A DNA stretch of 64,000 bases from positions 1,116,001 through 1,180,000 of the forward strand of contig NZ_QFYQ01000001.1 of NCBI RefSeq assembly GCF_003254475.1, in the 5' to 3' direction. A program made the position numbers and the translations under genes. The first letter of the stretch is position 1. The number at the start of each line of letters is the position of its first letter. Positions 53,120-61,140 of this stretch are shown here, piece by piece. Source of the stretch: Phenylobacterium soli. Its GTDB lineage: Bacteria; Pseudomonadota; Alphaproteobacteria; Caulobacterales; Caulobacteraceae. A model generated the notes under the pieces. The model was not told where the DNA came from. It did not search any database and worked only from the letters and a program-made list of their open reading frames with translations.

Positions 53120-53650
53120 CCGCGCGCGGGCACGTGGCGCTGAGTCGGGGGAGGGGAAGGCCTTCCCCTGCGGCCGAGCCCGCGGTCTCGCCCGACCCCT
53201 TCGAGCGGGGAGGTCCCCGCAACGCCCCCTAAGATTCGGAGAGCGGCCGGCGGGCGTGCTCGGCCATCCGCTGACGCGGCTCCTGCGGGTCCGCCCCTTT
53301 CGGGCGCCTGCGGCGCCGCCGGCCGCTCGACGGCGCGTCCCGCCGTGCAGCGCCTGACGGCGCGCAGGCTCCTTGCAGCCTTCTCCCTTGCGCCGCGCTG
53401 GCGCGCGGCAGGTCTCCCATAAGACGACGCGCGGACGCGCGTCGGGGCTTGGGGCTCCGCCCCCGGCGCGCTTCGGAGCGGCTTCCGCCCAGCTTCGGGC
53501 TGGGCGAGGACCGGCAGGCCTACAGGGCCTCAAAGCCCTGCAGCCGGTTCCCCGCGAAGCCGCCCCTCCGCTTGCACCCCCGGTCTCGCCGACGGGCAGG
53601 GCCGCAGGCGCGCCTTGCGCCTGCGACCCATGCCCCGAAGGAGCAGGACC
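53120..53650. other. GC-rich leader region before the ParB-like gene
   Basis: About 530 bases with no clear gene. It is packed with short inverted repeats, including the palindrome GGGGAAGGCCTTCCCC (53153-53168) and AGGCGCGCCTTGCGCCT near 53607-53625. It precedes parB and could hold parS-like or replication/maintenance sites, but I cannot identify any specific site. Confidence 0.4.
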
Positions 53651-55633
53651 ATGACCCAGCAGATCGAAGTCATCCATCAGGACGGCGACGTCATCGACGT
53701 GCCGCTCAACAGGCTGAAGAGGTCGCCGCGCAACGCGCGGCGGACCCCGCATGCGCAGGCCGACATCGAGGCCCTGGCCGCCAGCATCGCGGTGAAGGGC
53801 GTCCTCCAGGCACCGGTGGTGGAGCCCGAGACGGACGGGGAGGGGCGGCCGACCGGCGGCTATCTCGTCACCATCGGGGAAGGACGCCGCCTCGCCCTGG
53901 GCCTCTTGGCCCAGCGCAAGCGGATCAAGAAGACCGCGCCGGTGCGCTGCGTGGTGGACCTCAGCCACGACCCGCACGAGATCAGTCTGGACGAGAACGT
54001 CACCCGCGCGGGCATGCACCCGGCCGACCAGTTCGAGGCGTTCCGGCGGCTCGCCGAGGATCGTGGCCTGTCGGCCGAGGAGATCGGCGCCCGCTTCGGC
54101 GTGTCGGCCCAGGTGGTGCGCCAGCGGCTTCGCCTCGGCGCCGTGAATCCGGTCCTGATGGAGCTCTACCGGGCGGGCGAACTGACCCTCGACCAGATGA
54201 TGGCCTTCGCGGTCAGCGAGGACCACGACCGCCAAGCCCAGGTTCTGGACCAGCTGGGCGCGCACCGCCCACCCTACCTGATCCGCCGCGCCATGACCGA
54301 GGCGAAGGTGTCGGCCGGCGACCGGCGCGCCGTGTTCATCGGCGCGGAGGCCTACGGCGAGGCGGGCGGGACCATCCTCCGCGACCTCTTCACCGAGGAC
54401 GGCGGGGGCTGGTTCGAGGACCCGGCGCTCCTGGACCGGCTGGTCGCCGACAAGTTGGACGGGATCGCCGAGGCGGTCCGGCTGAAGGAGGGGTGGAAGT
54501 GGGCGGAGCCCCACATCGACTTCCCGCGCGCGCTCGGCTTGGCCCGCGTCTATCCGCATCCGGTGGCGCGGTCGGAGGAAGAGACGGCGCAGATCGCCGC
54601 GCTGTCGGAGGAGTACGACGCCCTGGTCAGCCAGTGGGACGCCGTCGAGGAGCTTCCGCCCGAGATCGAGGCGCGCTTCAAGGAGATCGACGCGGCCCTC
54701 GACGCCTTCGGCGACGGGACGGCCTACGATCCGCAGGAGATCGCGCGCGGCGGGGTGTTCGTCATCCTCGGCCAGGACGGTGTGGCCCGCATCGAGCGGG
54801 GCCTGATCCGGCCCGAGGACCTGCCTGCGCCCGAGCCTGAGCCCGAGGTCGGTGAGACTGAGGTCCGCGCGGAGGGGGAGGGGGGCGAGCCCGCCCCGGA
54901 GGGCGAGGAGCCGGAGGAGGACTGCGGCGCGCCGCTCTCCGAACGGCTGGTCCTCGATCTTACCGCCCAGCGCACCCTGGCCCTGGGGGACGCCCTGGCG
55001 GCCAACGCCACGGTGGCGCTCTCGGCGGTGGTCCACGCCCTGGCCCTGTCCGCCTTCTACCCGGCCTACGAGCGGCCGACCTGCCTGGAGATCAAGAGCG
55101 TGTCCGCCGACCTCGACGGCCATGCGCCGGGCATCGACGACACCCGCGCCGGACGCAGCGTCGCTGAGCGGCATGCGGCCTGGGCGGGCCGCGTTCCGAA
55201 GGCGGCGGATGACCTCTGGTCGTTCGTGCAGGGGCTGACCGCCACGGACCTGCTCGACCTCCTGGCGCACTGCGCGAGCCTGACGGTCAACGCGGTGCGG
55301 GCGCCCTTCGACCGCAAGCCCGGCGCCTGGGCGCACGCGGACCGGCTGGCGGAGGCCGTGGACCTCGACATGACCGGCTACTGGACGCCCACCGTGGCGA
55401 GCTATTTGGGCCGCGTCACCAAGGGCCGGATCGCCGAGGCGGTGCGCGAGGCGGTGTCGGACGAGGCCGCCGAGCGGATCGGCGGCCTGAAGAAGTCCGA
55501 CATGGCGAGCGAGGCCGAGGCGTTGTTGGCGGGGACGGGCTGGCTACCTCCGCTGCTGCGCAAGCCGGTCCCGGTTCAGCCCGCGCCGGAGCTTCAGCCG
55601 GAAGCGTCGAACCTGACCGAACAGGCCGCGTGA
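53651..55633 (+). CDS. ParB/RepB/Spo0J-like nuclease/partition domain protein
   Basis: A 660-residue element-borne ParB-like protein. The N-terminal ParB domain (residues about 1-120, [21 protein letters not shown] then the [12 protein letters not shown] and [11 protein letters not shown] motifs) is followed by a KorB-type helix-turn-helix ([24 protein letters not shown]). The acidic C-terminal half is unassigned. No ParA lies beside it. The ATG at 53651 follows AAGGAG; the frame is open upstream without similarity. Such proteins are typical of alphaproteobacterial integrative elements and plasmids. Confidence 0.85.
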   Translation: MTQQIEVIHQDGDVIDVPLNRLKRSPRNARRTPHAQADIEALAASIAVKGVLQAPVVEPETDGEGRPTGGYLVTIGEGRRLALGLLAQRKRIKKTAPVRCVVDLSHDPHEISLDENVTRAGMHPADQFEAFRRLAEDRGLSAEEIGARFGVSAQVVRQRLRLGAVNPVLMELYRAGELTLDQMMAFAVSEDHDRQAQVLDQLGAHRPPYLIRRAMTEAKVSAGDRRAVFIGAEAYGEAGGTILRDLFTEDGGGWFEDPALLDRLVADKLDGIAEAVRLKEGWKWAEPHIDFPRALGLARVYPHPVARSEEETAQIAALSEEYDALVSQWDAVEELPPEIEARFKEIDAALDAFGDGTAYDPQEIARGGVFVILGQDGVARIERGLIRPEDLPAPEPEPEVGETEVRAEGEGGEPAPEGEEPEEDCGAPLSERLVLDLTAQRTLALGDALAANATVALSAVVHALALSAFYPAYERPTCLEIKSVSADLDGHAPGIDDTRAGRSVAERHAAWAGRVPKAADDLWSFVQGLTATDLLDLLAHCASLTVNAVRAPFDRKPGAWAHADRLAEAVDLDMTGYWTPTVASYLGRVTKGRIAEAVREAVSDEAAERIGGLKKSDMASEAEALLAGTGWLPPLLRKPVPVQPAPELQPEASNLTEQAA

Positions 55634-55673
55634 GGCGGCGGGCCGCGTCTGCGGCCTTGTCCCCCTGACCTTG

Positions 55674-55706
55674 AGGGCCGCGGGCGTTGAGCCTGCGGCC
55701 CTTCTT
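55674..55706 (+). terminator. Terminator after the ParB-like gene
   Basis: AGGGCCGC and GCGGCCCT pair around a 13-base loop, followed by TCTTCG. It lies about 40 bases after the stop. Confidence 0.55.
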
Positions 55707-56036
55707 CGTGCGCCGTCGCCGGCGTCCAGGGCTTGGGACGATGGAGCGCCAGGGCCTCCCCTTGAGGATCGCACCGGCCCATGGCCGCCTCTCTGGCCTG
55801 ATCTGGCCGAGGGGTGCGGGCCGCTTGGCGGCCCCGCCGTCCGCCGCAACGCCGGCTTGAGCGACTTCTTTCCCCTCGCGCCTGCGGCGCAATTCCTCGC
55901 GGGCCAAACAAGTCGCCGCCGGCGTCCTCCGCTGCGCTCCGGGCCCTTCGGGCTGCGGCGGCCGTCGCCCCTCGTCCTCACGGATCGCCATCGAGGCCGC
56001 GATGGGCGCGGTCCGACAGACCTCAGGAGACTTCCC
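55707..56036. other. Leader of the DUF736-ardC unit
   Basis: About 330 bases without a convincing gene. It contains several short GC dyads. GGAG stands immediately before the DUF736 start. A promoter for the DUF736-ArdC pair is expected here but no clear hexamers are seen. Confidence 0.35.
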
Positions 56037-56363
56037 ATGGCGACCATCGGCACCTTCAGCATGGACGACGCCGGCAACTACAACGGCGCGATCAAGACCC
56101 TCACCCTCAACGTCAAGCAGGCGGCCTTCCGCAAGGTCGAGAAGGACAACGACAAGGCCCCCGACTTCCGCATCTTCGCCGGCCAGACCGAGTTCGGCGC
56201 CGCCTGGAAGAAGACCTCCCGCGAGAACCGGGACTACCTCTCGGTCAAGCTGGACGATCCGAGTTTCCCGGCCCCGATCTACGCCAGCCTCGTCGACGCC
56301 CCGGATGGCGAACATGGGTCGGGCTACAGCCTGATCTGGTCGCGCAGCCGCCAGGCCGACTGA
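56037..56363 (+). CDS. DUF736 family protein
   Basis: A 108-residue protein starting MATIGTF, with [31 protein letters not shown] and ending in a YSLIWSR strand. This matches the DUF736 family found almost only on alphaproteobacterial plasmids and integrative elements, often next to ArdC and transfer genes. The function is unknown. The ATG follows AGGAG. Confidence 0.9.
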   Translation: MATIGTFSMDDAGNYNGAIKTLTLNVKQAAFRKVEKDNDKAPDFRIFAGQTEFGAAWKKTSRENRDYLSVKLDDPSFPAPIYASLVDAPDGEHGSGYSLIWSRSRQAD

Positions 56364-56437
56364 CCGCCCGCCCGATGCGCCCCGCCGCAGCCGGCGGGGC
56401 GCGCTCCCCAGACACCCCAAGTTCACAGGAGGGCGCC

Positions 56438-57364
56438 ATGACGCGCCTCAACGAGACCTCGCGCCCGGACTCCAAGCCGGACCTCTACACCCGGGTCACC
56501 AACGCCATCGTCGCCGATCTCGAGCGCGGCGTGCGTCCCTGGACCAGGCCCTGGTCGGCCGAGCACCTGGCCGGCCGCATCACCCGGCCGCTCCGCCACG
56601 GCGGCGAACCCTACAGCGGCATCAACATCGTCCTATTGTGGGCCGAAGCCGTCGCCCACGGGTTCACCGCCCCGATCTGGATGACCTTCCGCCAGGCGCT
56701 GGCGCTCGGGGCGCACGTCCGCAAGGGCGAGCATGGCGCGACGGTGGTCTACGCCAACCGCTTCACCCGCACCGAAACGGGCGATGACGGGCGTGACGTC
56801 GAGCGGGAGATCCCGTTCCTCAAGGCCTACACGGTGTTCAATGTCGAGCAGGTCGAGGGCCTGCCGGCGCACTTCTACGCCGTCGCCGAACCGAAGCTCG
56901 ATGTGTCGGCCCGGATCGCCCACGCCGAGGCCTTCTTTGCCGCCCTGGGCGCCGACATCCGCCACGGCGGAACCCAGGCCTACTACGCCATGGGGCCCGA
57001 CTACGTGCAGCTGCCGCCCTTCGAGTGCTTCTGCGATCCGCAGAGCTACTACGCGACGGCGGCGCACGAGTGCACGCACTGGACCCGTCATCCCACGCGC
57101 CTCGACCGCGACTTCGGGCGCCAGCGCTGGGGCGACGACGGCTACGCCCGCGAGGAGCTGGTCGCGGAACTCGGCGCGGCCTTCCTCTGCGCCGATCTCG
57201 GGCTGGAACTCAGCCCGCGCGAAGACCATGCGGCCTATCTCGACAGCTGGCTGCAGGTGCTGAAGGGCGACAAGCGCTTCATCTTCACCGCTGCGGCGCA
57301 CGCTCAGCGCGCCTGCGAGCACCTGCACGGGCGGCAGCCCGGCGCGCAACGATCGGCCCTCTGA
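56438..57364 (+). CDS. ArdC-like antirestriction protein (ssDNA-binding plus zincin-like domains)
   Basis: A 308-residue protein of the ArdC/DUF1738 family. The N-terminal ssDNA-binding domain lies at residues about 10-135 (YTRVTNAIVADLERGVRPW). The C-terminal zinc-metalloprotease-like domain has HECTH (210-214) and a downstream Glu-rich helix (REELVAELGAAFL). ArdC proteins protect incoming single-stranded DNA from host restriction during conjugation. The ATG follows AGGAGGG. It is downstream of DUF736 in the usual order. Confidence 0.9.
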   Translation: MTRLNETSRPDSKPDLYTRVTNAIVADLERGVRPWTRPWSAEHLAGRITRPLRHGGEPYSGINIVLLWAEAVAHGFTAPIWMTFRQALALGAHVRKGEHGATVVYANRFTRTETGDDGRDVEREIPFLKAYTVFNVEQVEGLPAHFYAVAEPKLDVSARIAHAEAFFAALGADIRHGGTQAYYAMGPDYVQLPPFECFCDPQSYYATAAHECTHWTRHPTRLDRDFGRQRWGDDGYAREELVAELGAAFLCADLGLELSPREDHAAYLDSWLQVLKGDKRFIFTAAAHAQRACEHLHGRQPGAQRSAL

Positions 57365-57416
57365 CCGTCGCGGCGGCGCCGTCGGGCGCCGCCGCTCGCC
57401 CGCAGTTCGAGGTTGC

Positions 57417-57429
57417 AGACTGCACGTCT
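57417..57429. promoter_or_regulatory. Palindrome upstream of integrase 2
   Basis: AGACTGCACGTCT, followed by TGCGC, resembles the site before integrase 1 (41281), where the spacer between AGAC and GTCT is longer. Confidence 0.45.
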
Positions 57430-57475
57430 TGCGCGAATATGGAGCGGCTGAGGGGGCGCGATGCGGAGGCGCGCC

Positions 57476-58819
57476 ATGGCCGACGGTGAGCCACTGACGC
57501 TCATGGACGGCAAGCTCCACGTCTATCGGCGGGAGAACAGCCGCTACTGGCAATGCTCGACGTACCTGGATGGCCGCAACCTTCGCCAGTCCACACGTCA
57601 GGAGAACCTGGCTCTGGCGGCCGAGTTCGCCCGCGACTGGTACATGGACCGCTACACCGAGCACAGGGTCCGCAGCCGCGGCGGCGAGATTGTCGCCGCT
57701 GAGGAAGCCCGTCTGCGCCGGGCGCGGCTGCCGGGTCCAAAGGGGCGTAGCCACACCTTCAAGGAAGCCGCCGAGGGCTTCCTTGCCGAATATCAGGTCT
57801 TGACCTTTGGCGAGCGCAACGCGGTCTATGTCGAAGGAAAGGGGCGGCACGTCCGCCTACGGCTCGAGCCCTTCTTCGGGCGAACGCCGCTCCACCGGAT
57901 GACCGCAGGCCGCATCCAGGCCTATCGGGTCAGCCGTATGACGCCGCCGGAAGACGGCGACGTCAAGGACTGGCGGCCGCCCGCCAGGAGCACCCTCCAT
58001 CAGGAACTGGTCACCCTGCGCCAGATCCTCAAGTGGGCGAACCGCCAGGGCTGGATCCACGCGCTGCCGGACATGAGCGCGCCTTACCGGCAGTCGGGGA
58101 AGGTCTCGCACCGCGCCTGGTTCTCGCCCGAGGAGTACAAGCGGCTCTACGAGGCCACCCGCGAGCGGGCCCGCGCGCCGAAGGCCGAACGCTGGCGCGC
58201 CCAGTGCGAGAAGCTGCACGACTATGTGCTGTTCATGGCCAACACCGGGCTGCGCCCCGACGAGGCGTCGCGGCTGCAGTTCCGCGACGTCTCGACGGTC
58301 ACCGAGCCCGCGACCGGCGAGCGCATCCTGCAGATCGAGGTGCGGGGCAAGCGCGGCGTCGGCTATTGCAAGAGCATGCCGGGCGCGGTCCTGCCGTTCG
58401 AGCGGCTCGCCACGCGCGGCGCGCCGGCCCAGAGCGACCTGATCTTCGGCAAGGTCCAGCGGGAGCTCTTCAACACCGTGCTGGGCGAGCTCGGCCTCAA
58501 GCACGACCGGGAGGGCAACGTACGGACCGCCTACAGCCTGAGGCACACCTACATCTGCCTGCGGCTGATGGAAGGGGCGGACATCTACCAGATCGCCAAG
58601 AACTGCCGCACCAGCGTCGAGATGATCGAGAAGTTCTACGCCGCCCATATCGCCAGCACGATCGACGCGGCGGCCGTCAATGTCAGGAAGGCGCAGACGC
58701 GTCCGTCGCGGGCTTGGCAGCCGTCGGCTACGAAGGCTCCGGCGGCTCCAAAGACCTCGGCGCGGCGGTCGCGCCCGCGTCGATCTTCATCTCCCGCGTC
58801 GGATGCGTCGCCGGGGTGA
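57476..58819 (+). CDS. int: Tyrosine-type site-specific integrase 2
   Basis: A 447-residue paralog of integrase 1, with the same catalytic residues: Arg in NTGLRPDEA, Lys in VRGKRGVG, box II Arg in YSLRHTYICLR and Tyr in MIEKFYAAH. The ATG at 57476 follows GGAGG at 6 bases; an ATG at 57461 is less likely. It has a basic C-terminal extension of about 40 residues that lies antisense to the end of traG (92 bases of overlap). It sits between ardC and traG, not beside a tRNA. Confidence 0.92.
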   Translation: MADGEPLTLMDGKLHVYRRENSRYWQCSTYLDGRNLRQSTRQENLALAAEFARDWYMDRYTEHRVRSRGGEIVAAEEARLRRARLPGPKGRSHTFKEAAEGFLAEYQVLTFGERNAVYVEGKGRHVRLRLEPFFGRTPLHRMTAGRIQAYRVSRMTPPEDGDVKDWRPPARSTLHQELVTLRQILKWANRQGWIHALPDMSAPYRQSGKVSHRAWFSPEEYKRLYEATRERARAPKAERWRAQCEKLHDYVLFMANTGLRPDEASRLQFRDVSTVTEPATGERILQIEVRGKRGVGYCKSMPGAVLPFERLATRGAPAQSDLIFGKVQRELFNTVLGELGLKHDREGNVRTAYSLRHTYICLRLMEGADIYQIAKNCRTSVEMIEKFYAAHIASTIDAAAVNVRKAQTRPSRAWQPSATKAPAAPKTSARRSRPRRSSSPASDASPG

Positions 58820-60380
58820 ACAGGCCGCGGAACTCGGGATCGAGGTAATAACGGACCTTCTGGGCCAGGACGGGCGGCTCGCCGGGCCGGAACAGGATCT
58901 CCAGCAAGGGATGCAGCCGCATCACCTCGTCGGGGGTCAACAGCTCGCGCCGCGCCAGGTGGGTGCTCGTCGATGACCCGTGGGTGCTGAAGAGCTGGTT
59001 GGGCGCGCGCGAGACGCTCGTCCCGCCGGTCTCGTACGCCACGGTCGTCGCCCCGAGGGACTTCGAGATCCAGTCGGCGGTCTCGTAGTCGGCGACGTTG
59101 AAGACCTGCAGCAGGCTCGCGTTGGACAGGAAGGTGCCGGCCCGCTCGCCGTAGGCGCCCCACAGCTGGTGCATGTCCTGCAGGATCGCCCAGAGCTGCA
59201 CGCCGTAGCCGGCCATCAGTCCGAAGGCGCGCTCGATGGGCTCGAGCCGCCCCAGGGTGGCGAACTCGTCGAGCAGGAAGAGCACCGGGCGCGCGTGGCG
59301 GTCCGGGGCTCGCGCGAGTTCGCGCAGCGCCTGGGCGACGAGCAGCCGGAGCCATCGCGCATAGGTGTCGATGCGGTCCGGCGGTAGGACCAGGAACACC
59401 GTGCATCGGGAGGCCTTCAGGTCCGAGAAGCGGAAGTCGCTTCCCGCCATCGCGGCGTTGATGCGGACGCTGTCGAGGAAGTGCGTGTGGCGTTGCGCCG
59501 ACGACAATACGCCGGCGGCTTCGCGGTCGCTCTTGGAGAGGTGCCGATTGGCGGCGCGGCGGACGAGGCCGCCGGCGCCTGCGCTCCTCTGCATCTCCGC
59601 GAGCGTCGCGTCGAACTCGTCCGGGCTGCCGCTCAGCAGGTCACGGACCGCAGCCAGGGTCCGTTCGGCGGGCGGGCGGCTGCAGGCCACGTGCAGCATG
59701 AGGCCGGCGATCAGCGCCTTGGCCTCCTCGTTCCAGTGCGCTTCGCCGAGGTGCGCCGGCGGATCGTAGACCAGCGCCTCGGCGAGCACCGCGGCGTCCT
59801 CGATCAGGTCCGGGTTCTCCGGGTCGAGCAGGTCGAGCGGATTGTAGCGGGCCTGCGGCATGCCGGTGACGCCGAACGGGTCGAGCACATGGACCGGTCC
59901 GAACCGCGTCCGAGCCGCATAGGTCACGACGGTGTTCTCGCCCTTGGGATCGAGGCAGAACACCGAACGATCACCGGCGAGCAGGTTCGGGATGATGGCG
60001 CCCACGCCTTTCCCGGAGCGGGTCGGCGCGATGGTCAGCAGATGACCCGATCCGCCGTGTCGGAGCAGGCGCCCGCCGCGGCGGCGTTCGCGGCCAACGA
60101 TCAGCCCCTCGGCGTCGGCGAGCGTCTGCCGGACATAGGCCGTCGTCGCAAACTGGGCGGAGCCATGGACCGTCTTTGCGCCAGGGGGGTTGCGACGGCT
60201 CCAGTTGCCGAACGCGATCAGGGCGCCCAGCGCGCCGCCGCCGTAGACGGCGATGGGCCGCCAGACGTGACCGGCGCCCACCACCGTATCGATGAACCAG
60301 CCGGCCATCGCGCCGGGGATCTGGCCGATGGCGAACCCCAGCACAAGGTAGACGGCGCAGACGATGTAGCGGCCGATCAT
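58728..60380 (-). CDS. traG: Type IV coupling protein TraG/VirD4
   Basis: A 550-residue coupling ATPase that links the relaxosome to the mating pore. Two membrane segments lie at about 5-25 and 40-62. Walker A is APTRSGKG, with the following DPKGEN motif, and Walker B is LFLLDEFATLG. The family's late motif FSTHGSSTSTHLARRELLTPDEVMRL is present. The ATG at 60378-60380 overlaps the TraD stop (ATGA). It is shorter than some TraG proteins (about 650). Confidence 0.9.
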   Translation of the reverse strand: MIGRYIVCAVYLVLGFAIGQIPGAMAGWFIDTVVGAGHVWRPIAVYGGGALGALIAFGNWSRRNPPGAKTVHGSAQFATTAYVRQTLADAEGLIVGRERRRGGRLLRHGGSGHLLTIAPTRSGKGVGAIIPNLLAGDRSVFCLDPKGENTVVTYAARTRFGPVHVLDPFGVTGMPQARYNPLDLLDPENPDLIEDAAVLAEALVYDPPAHLGEAHWNEEAKALIAGLMLHVACSRPPAERTLAAVRDLLSGSPDEFDATLAEMQRSAGAGGLVRRAANRHLSKSDREAAGVLSSAQRHTHFLDSVRINAAMAGSDFRFSDLKASRCTVFLVLPPDRIDTYARWLRLLVAQALRELARAPDRHARPVLFLLDEFATLGRLEPIERAFGLMAGYGVQLWAILQDMHQLWGAYGERAGTFLSNASLLQVFNVADYETADWISKSLGATTVAYETGGTSVSRAPNQLFSTHGSSTSTHLARRELLTPDEVMRLHPLLEILFRPGEPPVLAQKVRYYLDPEFRGLFTPATHPTREMKIDAGATAAPRSLEPPEPS

Positions 60381-60625
60381 GGCGCGGCCGACGGCGGGCC
60401 CTGGACCGCCGCCTTCTGCGCCTGCTCTTGGTCGAAGGCGCGTCGGCCGCGCCGCCGCCACAGCGCCAATGTCGTCTCCCGCTCGTCCGACGAAAGACGG
60501 TCCACGAGCGAGAGCAGCGCGCCGTAGAGCGTCGCGCGATCGTCGCCGACGCGCTCGGCAAGACCGGACTTCTGCACCAGCCCGCCCAGCTCGATGAGGC
60601 GGTGCGTCCGCTCGCGTCGTTCCAC
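60377..60625 (-). CDS. traD: Conjugal transfer protein TraD-like
   Basis: An 82-residue protein starting VERRERTHRLIELGGLVQKSGL, matching the short TraD family of Ti/Rhizobium-type transfer regions. The RLIELGGLVQKSGL core is the family hallmark. The GTG at 60623-60625 follows GGAG at 11 bases. The frame is open upstream to 60805, but that part is Arg/Ala-rich and overlaps traC. The stop overlaps the TraG start (ATGA). Part of the relaxosome accessory set. Confidence 0.78.
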   Translation of the reverse strand: MERRERTHRLIELGGLVQKSGLAERVGDDRATLYGALLSLVDRLSSDERETTLALWRRRGRRAFDQEQAQKAAVQGPPSAAP

Positions 60626-60689
60626 GACCCAACTCCGCGTGTCCGTCCGCGCCCGCCGGGCCTCCGCCCGTCGGACGGCGGTGGAGTTG

Positions 60690-60974
60690 CTACGAAGCGC
60701 GCGGAGCGTGCTCTGGAGTTCGGTTGCGCGGCGCGCCGCTGCGCCGTGCGTGCTGAAAGAAGGCGGCGCCCTTGCGGCGCCACGCCTCCTTCGCGTCCGC
60801 ATCATGTTCTTCGAGGGCGCTCAGCAGCGCACCGGCCAAGGTGTCGGCGTCCAGGTTGTCGGCCCCGGTCGCCACGACGAGCTCGCCGAGCTGCGTGATC
60901 TTGCGGGCCTTGAGCCCCTTGGCCTTGTCGGCGAGCGCCCGAAGTTCGGCGTCGATGTTGCGGGGTTTGCGCAT
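60690..60974 (-). CDS. traC: Conjugal transfer protein TraC-like
   Basis: A 94-residue small basic protein, MRKPRNIDAELRALADKAKGLKARKITQLGELVVATGADNLD. Its middle part resembles the TraC/TraD-type ITQLGELVVATG core, so it and the next gene are probably distant paralogs. It lies directly left of the oriT-like region and divergent from traA, the place of traC in Ti-type plasmids. The ATG at 60972-60974 follows GGAAGGA. It probably binds oriT with the relaxase. Confidence 0.75.
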   Translation of the reverse strand: MRKPRNIDAELRALADKAKGLKARKITQLGELVVATGADNLDADTLAGALLSALEEHDADAKEAWRRKGAAFFQHARRSGAPRNRTPEHAPRAS

Positions 60975-61083
60975 GGCGGCGGTCGTCCTTCCCACGGAAG
61001 CGCCCCCGCGGAGAATGCTACCAGACGTTGAGCTTGCTCGCCAAGTGCGCGATAGTCCGCGCCCCGTGAGTCACGAACGGCCG

Positions 61084-61130
61084 CAGGTCTGAGTGCGCGC
61101 TTATACGTCGTGACCGACGTCGGCTGCGGA
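61084..61130. other. oriT (origin of transfer) candidate
   Basis: Located between divergent traC and traA. The core GTGCGCGCTTATACGTC, followed by the inverted repeat ACGTCG-TGAC-CGACGT (61105-61120), is of the Ti/RSF1010-like Q type: conserved (G)GCGC..TTATACGTCG around the predicted nick. Position, orientation and motif agree. Confidence 0.72.
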
Positions 61131-61140
61131 GTGGCGCCTC

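Noticed and set aside
52961..55336. Open frame of about 791 codons on the minus strand
   Set aside because: Antisense to the ParB-like gene, which has ribosome site, start and domain motifs.
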